The notes under the pieces were generated by a model. It did not search any database and had not been told where the DNA came from. It saw nothing but the letters and a program-made list of their open reading frames with translations. This document shows, one piece after another, positions 47,899 through 58,275 of a stretch of 64,000 bases of DNA. Within the stretch, counting starts at the first letter, position 1. Each line of letters begins with the position of its first letter. The position numbers and the translations under genes were made by a program. The stretch covers positions 186,001 through 250,000 of the forward strand of contig CANKZJ010000003.1 of the NCBI GenBank assembly GCA_947488605.1. Direction: 5' to 3'. Source of the DNA: an uncultured Paracoccaceae bacterium. GTDB taxonomy: Bacteria; Pseudomonadota; Alphaproteobacteria; Rhodobacterales; Rhodobacteraceae.

Positions 47899-49044
47899 AT
47901 GGCAAAACGTGACTACTACGAGATTCTCGGCGTCGCCAAAGGTGCAGACGGTGCAACGATCAAAAAAGGCTACCGCCAAAAGGCGAAAGAGCTGCACCCT
48001 GATCGCAATTCAGACAACCCAAATGCCGAAGCACAGTTCAAAGAGGCAAATGAAGCCTATGAAGTCCTAAAGGACGAGAACAAGAAAGCGGCTTATGACC
48101 GCTATGGCCATGCCGCGTTTGAAAACGGCATGGGCAGCGGTGGTGGGCCACGCGGTGGTCAAGGCGACTTTGGCAGCGCATTTTCCGATGTCTTCGACGA
48201 TCTATTTGGCGACTTCATGGGTGGGCGCGGCGGCGGTGGCGGTCGCAGAAGTGCGGCACAGCGCGGAAACGACCTGCGCTATAACCTCCGCATTAACCTA
48301 GAAGACGCTTTCTCGGGCATGCAAAAAACAATCAATGTCCCGACGGCCGTTGGCTGTGATTCGTGCAATGGCACTGGTGCCGAAGGCGGATCAGAACCAC
48401 AAACATGCCCAACGTGTTCAGGCATGGGAAAAGTCCGCGCGCAACAAGGTTTCTTTACTGTAGAACGGACCTGTCCAACGTGTTCAGGCATGGGTCAGAC
48501 GATCAAAGACCCTTGCACCACCTGCCATGGTCAAGGTCGCGTCGAGAAGGAGAAATCCTTGTCGGTGAACATCCCCGCCGGTGTTGAAACCGGCACACGC
48601 ATTCGCCTCGCTGGCGAAGGCGAAGCGGGTATGCGGGGCGGGCCAACAGGTGATCTTTATATCTTTATAGAGGTGCAAGATCACGCACTCTTTGAGCGTG
48701 ATAGCAGCAGTCTTTATTGCCGCGTGCCGGTGTCTATCGCGACAGCAGCACTGGGTGGCGAGATTGAGGTCCCGACAATTGATGGTGGCCGTAGCCGGGT
48801 GAAAGTGCCCGAAGGATCACAATCCGGCCGACAAATGCGGTTGCGCGGTAAAGGCATGCCAGCACTACGCGGTGGTGGCGTCGGTGACATGTTCATTGAA
48901 CTTGCCGTCGAAACGCCTGTCAAACTGACATCACGGCAGCGCGAAATTCTTAAGGAATTCGACCAATTGAGCGAAGAGAACAATCCGCAAGGATCCAGTT
49001 TCTTTAACTCGGTCAAAAGTTTCTGGGATTCGATGAAAAGCTGA
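47899..49044 (+). CDS. dnaJ: Chaperone protein DnaJ (type I)
   Basis: A 381-residue type I Hsp40. The J domain has HPD at 33-35 ('[12 protein letters not shown]'), then a glycine/phenylalanine region ('[15 protein letters not shown]', '[15 protein letters not shown]'), then four zinc-binding CxxCxGxG repeats ([16 protein letters not shown] twice, CTTCHGQG, about 150-210) and the C-terminal client-binding domain. It stimulates DnaK ATPase. An AAGGGGG site precedes the ATG. Confidence 0.98.
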   Translation: MAKRDYYEILGVAKGADGATIKKGYRQKAKELHPDRNSDNPNAEAQFKEANEAYEVLKDENKKAAYDRYGHAAFENGMGSGGGPRGGQGDFGSAFSDVFDDLFGDFMGGRGGGGGRRSAAQRGNDLRYNLRINLEDAFSGMQKTINVPTAVGCDSCNGTGAEGGSEPQTCPTCSGMGKVRAQQGFFTVERTCPTCSGMGQTIKDPCTTCHGQGRVEKEKSLSVNIPAGVETGTRIRLAGEGEAGMRGGPTGDLYIFIEVQDHALFERDSSSLYCRVPVSIATAALGGEIEVPTIDGGRSRVKVPEGSQSGRQMRLRGKGMPALRGGGVGDMFIELAVETPVKLTSRQREILKEFDQLSEENNPQGSSFFNSVKSFWDSMKS

Positions 49045-49087
49045 TGCTTTAACCAGGATTTAAGGACAATCTTGGCAAACTGTTTTC

Positions 49088-49852
49088 ATGAATCACTTTG
49101 CCGAAGTTCCCTCTCTGTTCTCAGATGACGAAATCATCGAAGCCGTGCCCTTACCAAAGGGCACGGTGCCGTCTTATATGCGCGACCATCGCAAGCGATT
49201 GCGCGAACGCTTTGTGACAGGCGGTGCTGCCGCCTTGCCAGACTATGAACTCCTTGAGCTTGTCCTGTTCCGCGCAATTCCTCAACGGGATGTGAAACCG
49301 CTCGCATCCGATCTGATTACGAGGTTCGGTGATTTCAACCGCGTGCTTTCAGCGTCACCCGATCAACTGAAACAGACGCGGGGTGTTGGTGACGCTGTTA
49401 TCACCGAACTCAAAATCGTGGAGGCGGCAGCGCACCGCTTATCACGTTCCAGAATTATGCGACGTCATGTGCTTTCTAGCTGGGATGCCTTGGTTGATTA
49501 CTGCCATACCACGATGGCGCACCGCGAGACTGAACAATTTCGCATCATCTATCTTGATACAAAGAACACGGTCATCACTGACGAGGAACAAGCAAAAGGA
49601 ACCGTTGATCATGTCCCGGTCTATCCACGCGAAGTGGTCAAACGGGCGCTAGAGTTAAACGCGAGCGCGCTTATCTTGGTGCATAATCACCCGTCGGGCG
49701 ACCCAACGCCATCGCAGGCTGATATCGATATGACCAAACAGATTGAAACGGCTGCGAATGCGCTCAACATCACGGTTCATGATCATCTGATTATTGGAAA
49801 GTCACGTGAGACAAGCTTCCGTGCGGAAGGGTATTTCGATCGCAGCCCTTAG
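49088..49852 (+). CDS. radC: RadC family JAMM protein
   Basis: A 254-residue RadC. A helix-hairpin-helix region near 85-110 ('LKQTRGVGDAVITELKIV') is followed by the JAMM metalloprotease-like motif 'HNHPSGDPTPSQAD' near 205-218, with the upstream glutamate in 'RETEQFRIIYLDTKN'. Despite the name its role in repair is unsettled; JAMM proteins often have peptidase activity. Its stop overlaps that of the convergent secreted protein gene. Confidence 0.95.
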   Translation: MNHFAEVPSLFSDDEIIEAVPLPKGTVPSYMRDHRKRLRERFVTGGAAALPDYELLELVLFRAIPQRDVKPLASDLITRFGDFNRVLSASPDQLKQTRGVGDAVITELKIVEAAAHRLSRSRIMRRHVLSSWDALVDYCHTTMAHRETEQFRIIYLDTKNTVITDEEQAKGTVDHVPVYPREVVKRALELNASALILVHNHPSGDPTPSQADIDMTKQIETAANALNITVHDHLIIGKSRETSFRAEGYFDRSP

Positions 49853-50841
49853 TTGGATACGACAGCAACATCCGCGAATTTGTCAGCCAACAGCACAACT
49901 TCACCTACTTGGCTGCAGTCGGGCATTTGAATGGCGATACTAGACTTCATCAAAGGCAAATCACCGTTGGTCTGAATTGTCGTCGCATCGACCTCACGAC
50001 CACAATTTGCTTCTGTGACGCTGACACCGATCCGTAAGTCGACCTGACCTTCCAGGTTCATATTGCCTGCGGGAAACGTGTAGACTTCAGCCTGAAGCGA
50101 GGCTTCATCCTCGGCTGTGCCCAGATATAAGACAAAACCATGTTGTCCCTCGCGAATGTCCTTGGCCTCATGCACAGACGCAGACCAAACATGACCAGGA
50201 TCGCCGATCTCGGCGCCATCTTCGAGGGCATGAATGCGAATGTTGTCCACACCCTCCCACTGCAACACAGCGCGATCATATTGGCGTAGCTCCGGTACAA
50301 AAATATCGGTGCTTGCCTGCACAACATTGTCAAAAGCGACGGCAAACTCCGCTGCCGGCATCAACGCGGGTACGACCACTTGCGCATCACCGTTCCGCTC
50401 CGTCTTTGCCGAAAAGATCAAACCTTCATGCCGCACTGAAAAGTCTGAGTTTTCAAAACAGGGCGCCGAGACTGTTAATTCGACAAGAGCCGCTGGCTGA
50501 CGCTTTGCCGACAATGACGTTTCGCAGCCAACAACAGGCGTGGCCAAGATGGGCCCCATCCTTGGCACAGCGAATTCGGTATAGACGACATCAACAGCAA
50601 GCACTGTCTGGGTATTCGCCGCATGATCAAACGGAGTTGTGACAACATCAGGCATGCCAAAAACGGCATCGCCTTGTGCGTTCTTCGACATCATCAACGT
50701 GCGGGGGGCTTTGTTGTAGACTGGGTTGTCTTCTGCAGAAGCCATAGCAGGTGCAGTCTCACCGTACTGCACGATGAACCCTACAGCCGCAGCAAAAAGC
50801 ACGGTCGAAGCTACTGTCCTTATGGTGTTTATGCGAGACAT
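49849..50841 (-). CDS. Secreted protein of unknown function next to secA
   Basis: A 330-residue protein that I do not recognise as a characterised family; roseobacter genomes often carry such a protein beside secA. The N-terminus is a signal peptide (about 1-36: basic 'MSRINTIR', hydrophobic 'TVLFAAAVGFIV', then 'TAPAMASAED'). The rest is predicted beta-rich with four cysteines ('GCETSL', 'APCFENS', 'EANCGRE', 'MPDCSQV') that could form two disulfides. I choose the ATG at 50841, because GAGGG sits 6 bases before it while it would abut the ATG at 50847. secA lies downstream in reading order only by position, 82 bases away on the same strand. Confidence 0.65.
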   Translation of the reverse strand: MSRINTIRTVASTVLFAAAVGFIVQYGETAPAMASAEDNPVYNKAPRTLMMSKNAQGDAVFGMPDVVTTPFDHAANTQTVLAVDVVYTEFAVPRMGPILATPVVGCETSLSAKRQPAALVELTVSAPCFENSDFSVRHEGLIFSAKTERNGDAQVVVPALMPAAEFAVAFDNVVQASTDIFVPELRQYDRAVLQWEGVDNIRIHALEDGAEIGDPGHVWSASVHEAKDIREGQHGFVLYLGTAEDEASLQAEVYTFPAGNMNLEGQVDLRIGVSVTEANCGREVDATTIQTNGDLPLMKSSIAIQMPDCSQVGEVVLLADKFADVAVVSN

Positions 50842-50923
50842 CCCCATCCCTCACGTCGGTTATATTCCGACGATCAATATGGTTTTCGACGGTGACCTCA
50901 GAACGTCGCCAATGTGTCAGTAT

Positions 50924-53638
50924 TTAGGCAAGTCGGCCATGGCAATGTTTGAACTTTTTGCCTGAACCACAAGGACAGCTATCGTTGCGACCGGGGTTAC
51001 CCCAAGTGGTCGGATCGTCCTCGTCAAAGCCCGGCTTTGCCTCTCCGGCTGCTACCCCAGCGGATGCCGCTGCAGCAGGGACCGCCGCTGCTGTCGCCGC
51101 TGCCGCGGCTTGCTGTTGCTGCCGGATTTGGGCGACCATCTGTTCTTGCTCTTCTTTCGACATGGGCCGGATCTGCGACAGCTTTTTCGTCACATCGGTC
51201 CGTAGGCTATCCAGCATGCTTTCAAACAGTTGGAAGCCTTCTGTTTTGTATTCATTCAGCGGATCACGCTGCGCATATCCACGAAAGCCAACAACGCCAC
51301 GCAGGTGCTCAAGCGTCAGAAGATGCTCGCGCCATTTCGCATCAATCGTTTGCAACAGAATCTGCTTTTCGACATTGCGCATCGTCTCGTCGCCAAATGC
51401 GTCCGTCTTCTCTTTCATAAAGCCATCGGCGGCTTCTTCTAGCCGCTCGCGGATGTCATCATCATCGACACCCTCTTCTTCGGCCCAAGCTTTTACCGGC
51501 AGGTCCAGCCCAAGTTGCTCAACCGTCGCATCCTGTAAACCTTGCGTATCCCATTGATCTGCATATGTTTTTGGCGGCATGTGATCATGTACCAAATCAT
51601 CGATCACTTGATCGCGCATGTCTTTGGTGACCTCGGAAAGATCTTTCGCTTCCATGATGTCGCGACGCTGCGCAAAGATCACCTTGCGCTGCTCGTTCAT
51701 CACGTCGTCAAATTTCAAAAGCTGTTTACGGATGTCAAAGTTGCGACCTTCGACCTTGGCTTGCGCGCGCTCAAGCGACTTGTTGACCCACGGGTGAACA
51801 ATCGCTTCGCCCTCTTTCATCCCCAAACCAGACAAAACTTTTTCAAGCCGGTCGGACCCAAAAATCCGCATCAAATCATCTTCCAATGACAAGAAGAAAG
51901 ACGAGCGTCCCGGGTCACCCTGGCGGCCTGAACGACCACGCAGCTGGTTATCAATACGGCGGCTCTCGTGACGCTCTGTCGCGAGCACATAAAGACCACC
52001 AACGGCCTTCACTTTTTCTTTCTCATCCGCGACTTCGTTTTCGATCTTTTGACGCAGTGCTTCGATGTCTGCGTCAGGGTCATCAGCCACGGCCTGAAGC
52101 ACGCGCATTTCGACGTTTCCGCCCAGTTGAATGTCCGTACCGCGCCCGGCCATATTTGTCGCAATTGTGACGGCGTTCAGCTTTCCCGCGTCTGCAACAA
52201 TCTGCGCCTCTTGTTCGTGCTGTCGCGCGTTGAGCACATTAAAAGTGATTCCTTCGGCTTTCAGCATCTCTGCCAACGCCTCAGATTTCTCGATTGAGGT
52301 CGTACCAACAAGGATCGGCTGGCCTTTTGCGTTGGCCTCTTTGATCTCTTTCACGACACCTTCGAATTTCTCGCGTGCGGTCCGGTAGACCTGATCGTCT
52401 TCGTCGACACGTGCAACGGGACGGTTTGTCGGAACTTCAACAACACCAAGGTTGTAGATCTCCTGGAATTCTTCTGCCTCGGTCGAAGCCGTGCCTGTCA
52501 TGCCGCCCAATTTGTCATAGAGGCGGAAGTAGTTTTGGAACGTCACAGAGGCCAAGGTCACGTTCTCTGGTTTGATCGAGCAATTCTCTTTGGCTTCAAT
52601 CGCCTGATGCAGACCGTCGGATAGACGGCGACCCGCCATCATCCGGCCAGTAAATTCGTCGATCAGGACAACTTCGTTATCGCGGACGATATAGTCTTTG
52701 TCCTTGGTAAATAGTTTATGCGCACGCAGACCTTGGTTGACGTGATGCACCAGCGTCGCACTCTCAGGATCATAAAGCGATTGGCCTTCGGGCAACAAAC
52801 CAGTTTCGCTCAACCGCGCTTCCAGAAAATCGTTGCCTTCGTCGTTGAACGTCACCTGTCGTGTCTTTTCGTCAAGCGTGTAATGTTCGTCCAGCACCTC
52901 GGGGATGATCTTATCAACGGTTGCATACATCTCAGAGCGGTCTTGGGCAGGGCCCGAAATAATCAGTGGCGTCCGTGCCTCGTCGATCAGGATACTGTCC
53001 ACCTCATCCACGATCGCAAAGTTGTGGTAGCGCTGATAAATCTGGCTCAGCTCGGACTTCATGTTGTCGCGCAGATAGTCAAAGCCAAGTTCATTGTTCG
53101 TGGCGTAGGTCACATCGCAGGCATATGCAGCTTTCTTTTCGTCCTCAGGCTGCTGTGGCACCACAACACCCGTCGTCAGGCCCAAAGCACCATAAACCTT
53201 GCTCATCCATTCTGCGTCACGGCGCGCCAGATAGTCGTTCACAGTAACAATGTGGACGCCCTTGCCGGTCAGCGCATTCAGGTAGGCCGGGAAGGTCGCA
53301 ACAAGCGTTTTACCTTCACCTGTTTTCATTTCTGCAATGTTGCCCTGATGCAGAAAGATACCGCCCTTCAGCTGTGTATCAAAGGCACGCAGACCCAACG
53401 CCCGCTTGGCCGCCTCGCGGCAGTTTGCAAATGCTTCGGGCAGTAGATCATCCAGGCTTTCGCCTGACATTGCGCGTTTTGCGAGCTCTTCTGTCTTTTC
53501 TTTAATACCTTCGTCGGACAATGCCTCAAACTCAGGCTCCATCGCGTTGATCTTATCAACCAACGGGCGGGCAGCCTTTACTTTGCGGTCGTTTGCGCTG
53601 CCAAACACCTTTTTGGCAATGTTTCCGAAACCCAGCAT
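50924..53638 (-). CDS. secA: Preprotein translocase ATPase SecA
   Basis: A 904-residue SecA. Motifs: '[19 protein letters not shown]' (Walker A, near 103), '[20 protein letters not shown]' (DEAD-box, near 205), '[15 protein letters not shown]', '[16 protein letters not shown]', '[20 protein letters not shown]', and the C-terminal zinc-binding '[17 protein letters not shown]'. It drives secretory proteins through SecYEG. An alanine- and glutamine-rich linker (about 835-875) precedes the zinc tail. GGAGAA lies before the ATG at 53638; the longer reading to 53674 is not needed. Confidence 0.98.
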   Translation of the reverse strand: MLGFGNIAKKVFGSANDRKVKAARPLVDKINAMEPEFEALSDEGIKEKTEELAKRAMSGESLDDLLPEAFANCREAAKRALGLRAFDTQLKGGIFLHQGNIAEMKTGEGKTLVATFPAYLNALTGKGVHIVTVNDYLARRDAEWMSKVYGALGLTTGVVVPQQPEDEKKAAYACDVTYATNNELGFDYLRDNMKSELSQIYQRYHNFAIVDEVDSILIDEARTPLIISGPAQDRSEMYATVDKIIPEVLDEHYTLDEKTRQVTFNDEGNDFLEARLSETGLLPEGQSLYDPESATLVHHVNQGLRAHKLFTKDKDYIVRDNEVVLIDEFTGRMMAGRRLSDGLHQAIEAKENCSIKPENVTLASVTFQNYFRLYDKLGGMTGTASTEAEEFQEIYNLGVVEVPTNRPVARVDEDDQVYRTAREKFEGVVKEIKEANAKGQPILVGTTSIEKSEALAEMLKAEGITFNVLNARQHEQEAQIVADAGKLNAVTIATNMAGRGTDIQLGGNVEMRVLQAVADDPDADIEALRQKIENEVADEKEKVKAVGGLYVLATERHESRRIDNQLRGRSGRQGDPGRSSFFLSLEDDLMRIFGSDRLEKVLSGLGMKEGEAIVHPWVNKSLERAQAKVEGRNFDIRKQLLKFDDVMNEQRKVIFAQRRDIMEAKDLSEVTKDMRDQVIDDLVHDHMPPKTYADQWDTQGLQDATVEQLGLDLPVKAWAEEEGVDDDDIRERLEEAADGFMKEKTDAFGDETMRNVEKQILLQTIDAKWREHLLTLEHLRGVVGFRGYAQRDPLNEYKTEGFQLFESMLDSLRTDVTKKLSQIRPMSKEEQEQMVAQIRQQQQAAAAATAAAVPAAAASAGVAAGEAKPGFDEDDPTTWGNPGRNDSCPCGSGKKFKHCHGRLA

Positions 53639-53832
53639 ATTTTCTCCGGCGGCGCAGTCGCGCCTGTCTGACATCTATTTGAGAGGAGGTCGCTTGTAGG
53701 CCCGGTGCAGGCCACTTAGAAAGGGCCAAGGATACACTACTTTAGGCCCCCTCGAGGCATTCAAGGGATGTAAGGGGCCGCCTCTATACTGTCAACGCCG
53801 CGGGCATTCGCGGCCTATCAAGGGATCGTTTA

Positions 53833-54675
53833 ATGCTGAAACATGTTACTTTTTTGGGTGCTGCGGCGATAGCTGCCGTCATATCGACAAGTGCCGCCGC
53901 CCAAGACGTGACCGCAGATACTGTTGTCGCAACCGTGGGGGACACAGAAATCACCTTGGGTGAGGTGATTGTCGCGCGTGCACAGCTACCAGCACAGTTT
54001 GCACAGTTCCCAAATGAACAGCTTTTCAACGGAATTTTGGATCAACTCATTCAACAGCAACTTCTTGCGGATCAGGTTGAAGACGTTCCTGCCAGCGTAA
54101 AATACACTTTGAGCGTTGAGCGCCGGTCGCTGTTGGCAGCTGAAATTGTCGACCAAGTCACCGAGAACGAAATCGCTGAGGCTGATATTGAAGCCGCTTA
54201 TGAAGCACGTTTCGCAGATGTGGCCGAGATCGAAGAATTCAACGCAAGCCACCTTTTGGTAGAAACCGAAGAAGAGGCTTTGGCCGCGAAAGCGCGTATC
54301 GATGACGGCCAAGATTTTGCCGACGTGGCGCGTGATGTGTCGACCGGCCCAACAGGGCCAAATGGCGGCAACCTTGGCTGGTTCGGCGCAGGTGCGATGG
54401 TACCTGAGTTTGAGGCCGCAGTTATAGCGCTTGAGATCGGTGGGGTTTCTGATCCGTTCGAGACACAGTTCGGCTGGCACGTCACCACACTGAATGAAAA
54501 GCGGGTGCAGGCACGTCCAACTTTGGATCAATTGCGTCGCGAACTGACCGGGGAACTTCAAGAAGCTGCGATCAATGCGCGCCTTGATGTCCTGATCGCT
54601 GAAGAAACGATCGTGAAGCCAGAGCCAGAGCAGTTTGACCCTGACCTGATCGACCGCGTCGATCTGTTGGACTAA
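53833..54675 (+). CDS. Periplasmic parvulin-type peptidyl-prolyl isomerase
   Basis: A 280-residue exported isomerase. A signal peptide (1-23, ending 'TSAAAQ') is followed by a SurA-like helical N-domain (about 30-125) and a parvulin domain (about 138-230) with 'ASHLLVETEEEALAAKARI', 'DGQDFADVARDVSTGP', 'GGNLGWFGAGAMVPEF' and 'FGWHVTTLNEKR'. It assists folding of periplasmic or outer membrane proteins. argJ begins 6 bases after its stop; secA diverges from it. Confidence 0.93.
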   Translation: MLKHVTFLGAAAIAAVISTSAAAQDVTADTVVATVGDTEITLGEVIVARAQLPAQFAQFPNEQLFNGILDQLIQQQLLADQVEDVPASVKYTLSVERRSLLAAEIVDQVTENEIAEADIEAAYEARFADVAEIEEFNASHLLVETEEEALAAKARIDDGQDFADVARDVSTGPTGPNGGNLGWFGAGAMVPEFEAAVIALEIGGVSDPFETQFGWHVTTLNEKRVQARPTLDQLRRELTGELQEAAINARLDVLIAEETIVKPEPEQFDPDLIDRVDLLD

Positions 54676-54681
54676 GCAATC

Positions 54682-55896
54682 ATGGACATTTCGCCTCTCG
54701 CGCCAGAGCGGTTTCCGGATCTTCCGGAAATCGCCGGCGTCACCTTTGCAACTGCAGCCGCTGGTGTGAAATACCAAGACCGCAATGATGTGATGCTGGC
54801 GCTTTTGGCACCGGGCACATCGGTGGCTGGGGTTTTCACACAATCAGCAACGCGTTCGGCCCCGGTTTTGGATTGCCAGAATAAGCTAGGCAGTGATCCA
54901 TCAACGGGGGCGGCGATCCTCGTGAATTCCGGCAACTCGAACGCTTTCACCGGCGGGCGCGGCGTCAGTTCGGTGGAGGCCGTCGCGCAGGCTGTCGCGT
55001 CTGCGGTTGATGTGCCGATCGCGCGGGTGTTTACCGCCTCAACAGGCGTGATCGGCGAACCGCTGCCGCATGATCGGATCGTGGCCAAAATAGCTGAAAT
55101 GCACATTAATCAGTCAAGCGCTGCGATTGAGGATGCAGCCCGCGCGATTATGACAACCGACACCTTCCCCAAGGGTGCCACTGCGACCATCAAAATCGAC
55201 GGCAAAGATATCCACATCGCAGGGATCGCCAAGGGATCTGGCATGATCGCACCGGATATGGCGACGATGCTGGCCTATATTTTTACCGACGCAAAGATTG
55301 GTCAGGGTGACTTGCAGAAACTGGTGTCGGAACTGAACGCCAAGACGTTCAACTGCATTACCGTTGATAGTGATACATCGACGTCCGACACGCTGATCAT
55401 GGGTGCGACGGGCGCGTCCGGTGTTGATGTGACAGGGAACGACGCCTTTGGACAAGCACTCCACACGGTCATGCAGGACCTCGCCCATCAAGTCGTTCGC
55501 GACGGCGAAGGGGCGACCAAGTTTGTCACAGTGAAAGTGACCGGGGCAAAGGATGATGCGGACGCACACAAAGTAGCACTTTCGATTGCAAACTCTCCCT
55601 TGGTGAAAACCGCAATCGCGGGTGAGGACGCCAATTGGGGGCGCGTTGTCATGGCCGTTGGAAAATCAGGGGCTGCCGCTGACCGTGACCGATTAAGCAT
55701 CCGCTTTGGCGATATCACCGTTGCCAAAAATGGCTGGCGCGCGCCAGATTATTCTGAGGATGCAGCGAGTGCCTATATGAAGAACGATGAACTCGAGATC
55801 GGTGTTGATCTGGGGATTGGGGAAGGGGCAAGCACCGTTTGGACCTGTGATCTGACCCACGGCTATATCAGTATCAACGCAGATTATCGGTCATGA
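54682..55896 (+). CDS. argJ: Bifunctional glutamate N-acetyltransferase/ornithine acetyltransferase
   Basis: A 404-residue ArgJ, which recycles the acetyl group in arginine synthesis. The precursor self-cleaves before a threonine: 'AKGSGMIAPDMATMLAYI' has that threonine at 195. The oxyanion threonines lie in 'TASTGVIGEPLP' (118-129). 'NWGRVVMAVGKSG' and the C-terminal 'HGYISINADYRS' are typical. Whether it is mono- or bifunctional is not visible from sequence. The mutT ATG overlaps its stop (ATGA). Confidence 0.96.
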   Translation: MDISPLAPERFPDLPEIAGVTFATAAAGVKYQDRNDVMLALLAPGTSVAGVFTQSATRSAPVLDCQNKLGSDPSTGAAILVNSGNSNAFTGGRGVSSVEAVAQAVASAVDVPIARVFTASTGVIGEPLPHDRIVAKIAEMHINQSSAAIEDAARAIMTTDTFPKGATATIKIDGKDIHIAGIAKGSGMIAPDMATMLAYIFTDAKIGQGDLQKLVSELNAKTFNCITVDSDTSTSDTLIMGATGASGVDVTGNDAFGQALHTVMQDLAHQVVRDGEGATKFVTVKVTGAKDDADAHKVALSIANSPLVKTAIAGEDANWGRVVMAVGKSGAAADRDRLSIRFGDITVAKNGWRAPDYSEDAASAYMKNDELEIGVDLGIGEGASTVWTCDLTHGYISINADYRS

Positions 55897-56291
55897 AGGT
55901 TGTTTTGGTGTCAGCTGTCGCGCTGATTGACCCCGACGGCCGCATCTTGCTGGCGCAGCGACCCGAGGGCAAATCAATGGCGGGCCTTTGGGAATTTCCC
56001 GGCGGCAAAGTCGAACCAAGCGAGACGCCAGAAGTCGCTTTGATCCGCGAACTACAAGAAGAGTTGGGTATCGACACATGGGCATCCTGCCTTGCACCAT
56101 TGACCTTCGCCAGCCACTCTTATGATGATTTCCACCTGCTGATGCCGCTGTTTGCCTGCCGCAAATGGGACGGCACACCGCAATCGCGTGAAGGCCAGGC
56201 CTTGAAATGGGTTCGGGCGAATGAACTGCGCGACTATCCGATGCCAGCGGCAGATGTACCTTTGATCCCGATCCTTCGGGATTGGCTGTAG
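55893..56291 (+). CDS. mutT: 8-oxo-dGTP diphosphatase MutT (Nudix)
   Basis: A 132-residue Nudix hydrolase. The Nudix box runs 'GGKVEPSETPEVALIRELQ' then 'EELGI' near 36-58 with the REUXEEXGU pattern intact. 'LLAQRPEGKSMAGLWEFPGG' before it is typical of MutT, which removes oxidised dGTP. The ATG overlaps the argJ stop, and the three genes ppiC-type/argJ/mutT are one operon; mutT beside argJ is common in alphaproteobacteria. Confidence 0.95.
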   Translation: MKVVLVSAVALIDPDGRILLAQRPEGKSMAGLWEFPGGKVEPSETPEVALIRELQEELGIDTWASCLAPLTFASHSYDDFHLLMPLFACRKWDGTPQSREGQALKWVRANELRDYPMPAADVPLIPILRDWL

Positions 56292-56296
56292 CTGCG

Positions 56297-57064
56297 CTAA
56301 ATCTCTAAAGACGCCTTTTCGGCAATATCGTTTAGGTCGGGCTTTCCGCTCGGGCCTATCACGACATAATTCGCATTTCCGGCACTCCACGAGACGAAAT
56401 CAAACCCGTTTATGGTGCGTTCGTTGAATGACGGCGCACCTGTCGCCGTTCCATCGCTCTGCTGCAAACACAGGGCAACAACTACGCCGTCCACATCGCG
56501 GTACATCAATTGCGCAACGGGCTTACCATTTGCCACCAACAAACGACCACCCTCAAAAGTCAGTCCAAATTCGGTCATGTCAGGGATCGAAAAGCTGGCC
56601 CCAATCGTGTTGCCAAGCCAGGTTTCAATATGATCGGATTCGTCCGCGCCCACTTCGACCAAATGCCGCCCTTGGCTGGCATAAACGGCGTGGTAATCCG
56701 CGATATCAGCCAACCATCCAGCCGTCTGAACGGGTGCGCTATCACCTTTCAATGCGTAACCACCTATGCCACCCAGAACGAACACAACCAGACTTGCCGC
56801 CAATGCACCCCAAATCGGGCGCTGCTTTGGTGCTGCAACTTCTGGCATTGACGTGGCTTTGATCTGCTGGGCAAGTGCGAAGGGCACAGGTGCATCCAAT
56901 TCGGCCTCAAACGCCTCTTGCGCCAACGCATCCGCTGCGAGCAATGCGTCAAGTTCAGCCTGCGCTGCGGGATCAGCTGCAAGTCGTGCTTCAACAGCTT
57001 CCGCTGCGGCAGCATCCAACTCACCATCCAGATAGGCACTTAATTTTGTGGAAAAATCGGTCAT
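56297..57064 (-). CDS. Membrane anti-sigma factor
   Basis: A 255-residue protein. An N-terminal anti-sigma-type helical domain, 'LSAYLDGELDAAAAEAVEAR' (8-27) with 'AADPAAQAELDALLAADAL', lacks the zinc HxxxCxxC motif. A single transmembrane helix follows near 84-106, then a periplasmic beta-rich domain ('YHAVYASQGRHLVEVGADES'). The start overlaps the stop of the ECF sigma gene by 4 bases, the usual sigma/anti-sigma coupling. It would hold the sigma factor at the membrane until a periplasmic signal arrives; the signal is unknown. Confidence 0.88.
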   Translation of the reverse strand: MTDFSTKLSAYLDGELDAAAAEAVEARLAADPAAQAELDALLAADALAQEAFEAELDAPVPFALAQQIKATSMPEVAAPKQRPIWGALAASLVVFVLGGIGGYALKGDSAPVQTAGWLADIADYHAVYASQGRHLVEVGADESDHIETWLGNTIGASFSIPDMTEFGLTFEGGRLLVANGKPVAQLMYRDVDGVVVALCLQQSDGTATGAPSFNERTINGFDFVSWSAGNANYVVIGPSGKPDLNDIAEKASLEI

Positions 57065-57600
57065 GTCACGCCAGTTTCCTCCACTGTTAAACCCGATACA
57101 AGCTGTTTGCGCGCGCGGTGAATGCGGCTCATGACCGTACCAATCGGAATACCCAGCAACTCTGACACCTCACGGTAACTATACCCCTCTGCACAGACGA
57201 GCATCAAAGGTTGCGATAACTCTTGATCAAGGTCGGCGACCTTGCCGCGCACTTGCTTGGCCTCAAGAACTTCATCAGCACTTCCCGGCGCGCGCAGCTC
57301 CGACGCTTCTGCGGCATCGACTTGGCCTTCGCCTTGACGGACCTTGCGTTTGCGAATTTCGCTAACCCAAAGGTTACGCACCACACGAAACATCCAACGA
57401 TCAAACGGTTGTCCCGGATCATACTGCTGCCATTTCTGAAGCGCGGTCGTGCAAGCCTCTTGGAGTAGATCATCTGCATCAGGGCCTGAACGTGTCAAGC
57501 TTACCGCGAAACGCCGTAAGCGCGGCAACAGGTTAATCATTTCCGATTTGAACTGGTCAGAGGTCATTGCCATCGCAAAATTTGCTTCAAGAACAAGCAT
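57061..57600 (-). CDS. ECF-family RNA polymerase sigma factor
   Basis: A 179-residue ECF sigma. Region 2 is 'PRLRRFAVSLTRSGPDADDLLQEACTTALQKW' in two parts (about 26-57) with 'FDRWMFRVVRNLWVSEIRKR' and region 4 'YSYREVSELLGIPIGTVMSRIHRARKQL' (about 138-165). The ATG at 57600 has a weak GGA 6 bases upstream; ATGs at 57573 and 57567 are alternatives. It is cotranscribed with the anti-sigma gene. The lipoprotein gene upstream has a promoter of ECF type, a possible target. Confidence 0.92.
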   Translation of the reverse strand: MLVLEANFAMAMTSDQFKSEMINLLPRLRRFAVSLTRSGPDADDLLQEACTTALQKWQQYDPGQPFDRWMFRVVRNLWVSEIRKRKVRQGEGQVDAAEASELRAPGSADEVLEAKQVRGKVADLDQELSQPLMLVCAEGYSYREVSELLGIPIGTVMSRIHRARKQLVSGLTVEETGVT

Positions 57601-57723
57601 ACTATGTCCGATGGCAGGGCCTATTAACAGTTCTAAAAAACAAATTACTCGTTACTCAGCGATTGATCGCTGTACACAAAGCTGGGCGCCAATCCGGGAC
57701 AAAACCGCGCCCAGCTACTCGAC

Positions 57724-58116
57724 TTACTTGGCGATATGCCAAACACCACCGACGCCATCGCCGTTTGTGTCGCCAGGCGCGGTATCACCGACCCAGAAGT
57801 AAAGTGGTTCGCCATCTTTGGCCCATTGCATTGTGCCATCGCGACGCTCGATCTGTGTCAGGCCGTCCATCGCACCACCGGTTGCAAGGTACGGAGGCCA
57901 GCTGGCAGCACAGCTGTCGTAGCAATTCGACGTATTCGCTGTGTCCTTATCAAAAGTATAAAGCGTCATGCCGTTTTCGGCGGTCAACGGTCCATGCCCG
58001 GCAACAAGCGTGATCTGCTCTGGGGCTGCGTCATATGAATAATAGTCACCTTGCGCATATGCTTGGTCGCAACCAGCAACGATGACACCAAGGGTGAGAG
58101 CGGCAATAAGTTTCAT
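57724..58116 (-). CDS. Small lipoprotein with secreted-repeat (Lipoprotein_15-type) domain
   Basis: A 130-residue lipoprotein. The lipobox is 'VIVAGC' with cysteine 16. The mature part has the motif 'GMTLYTFDKDTANTSNCYD' then 'SCAASWPPYL', and again 'GEPLYFWVGDTAPGDTNGDG', the COG4315 / PF03640 'secreted repeat' pattern with two short repeats and a C-x3-C pair. Its role is unknown. It stands upstream of the ECF genes on the same strand and has a candidate ECF promoter. Confidence 0.87.
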   Translation of the reverse strand: MKLIAALTLGVIVAGCDQAYAQGDYYSYDAAPEQITLVAGHGPLTAENGMTLYTFDKDTANTSNCYDSCAASWPPYLATGGAMDGLTQIERRDGTMQWAKDGEPLYFWVGDTAPGDTNGDGVGGVWHIAK

Positions 58117-58170
58117 GTCAGTGTTCCTACAATAATGTTTCGAACGACTGTCTGTGTCGCTCTTATAAGG

Positions 58171-58198
58171 GTTACGCGGTAGGGCGCGAAATTATTCC
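58171..58198 (-). promoter_or_regulatory. Candidate ECF-type promoter of the lipoprotein gene
   Basis: On the minus strand GGAAT (58198-58194) is followed after 17 bases by CGTAAC (58176-58171). The GGAA -35 and CGT -10 with 16-17 bases spacing is the general ECF pattern. The start point would lie about 50 bases before the lipoprotein ATG. Control by the neighbouring sigma factor is inferred. Confidence 0.45.
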
Positions 58199-58275
58199 CC
58201 GGACAGGAAAATTATTTCTCCAATCGAAGCCGAATATAAATATAATGTATATTTTTCATATACTTAAAATGGTGC

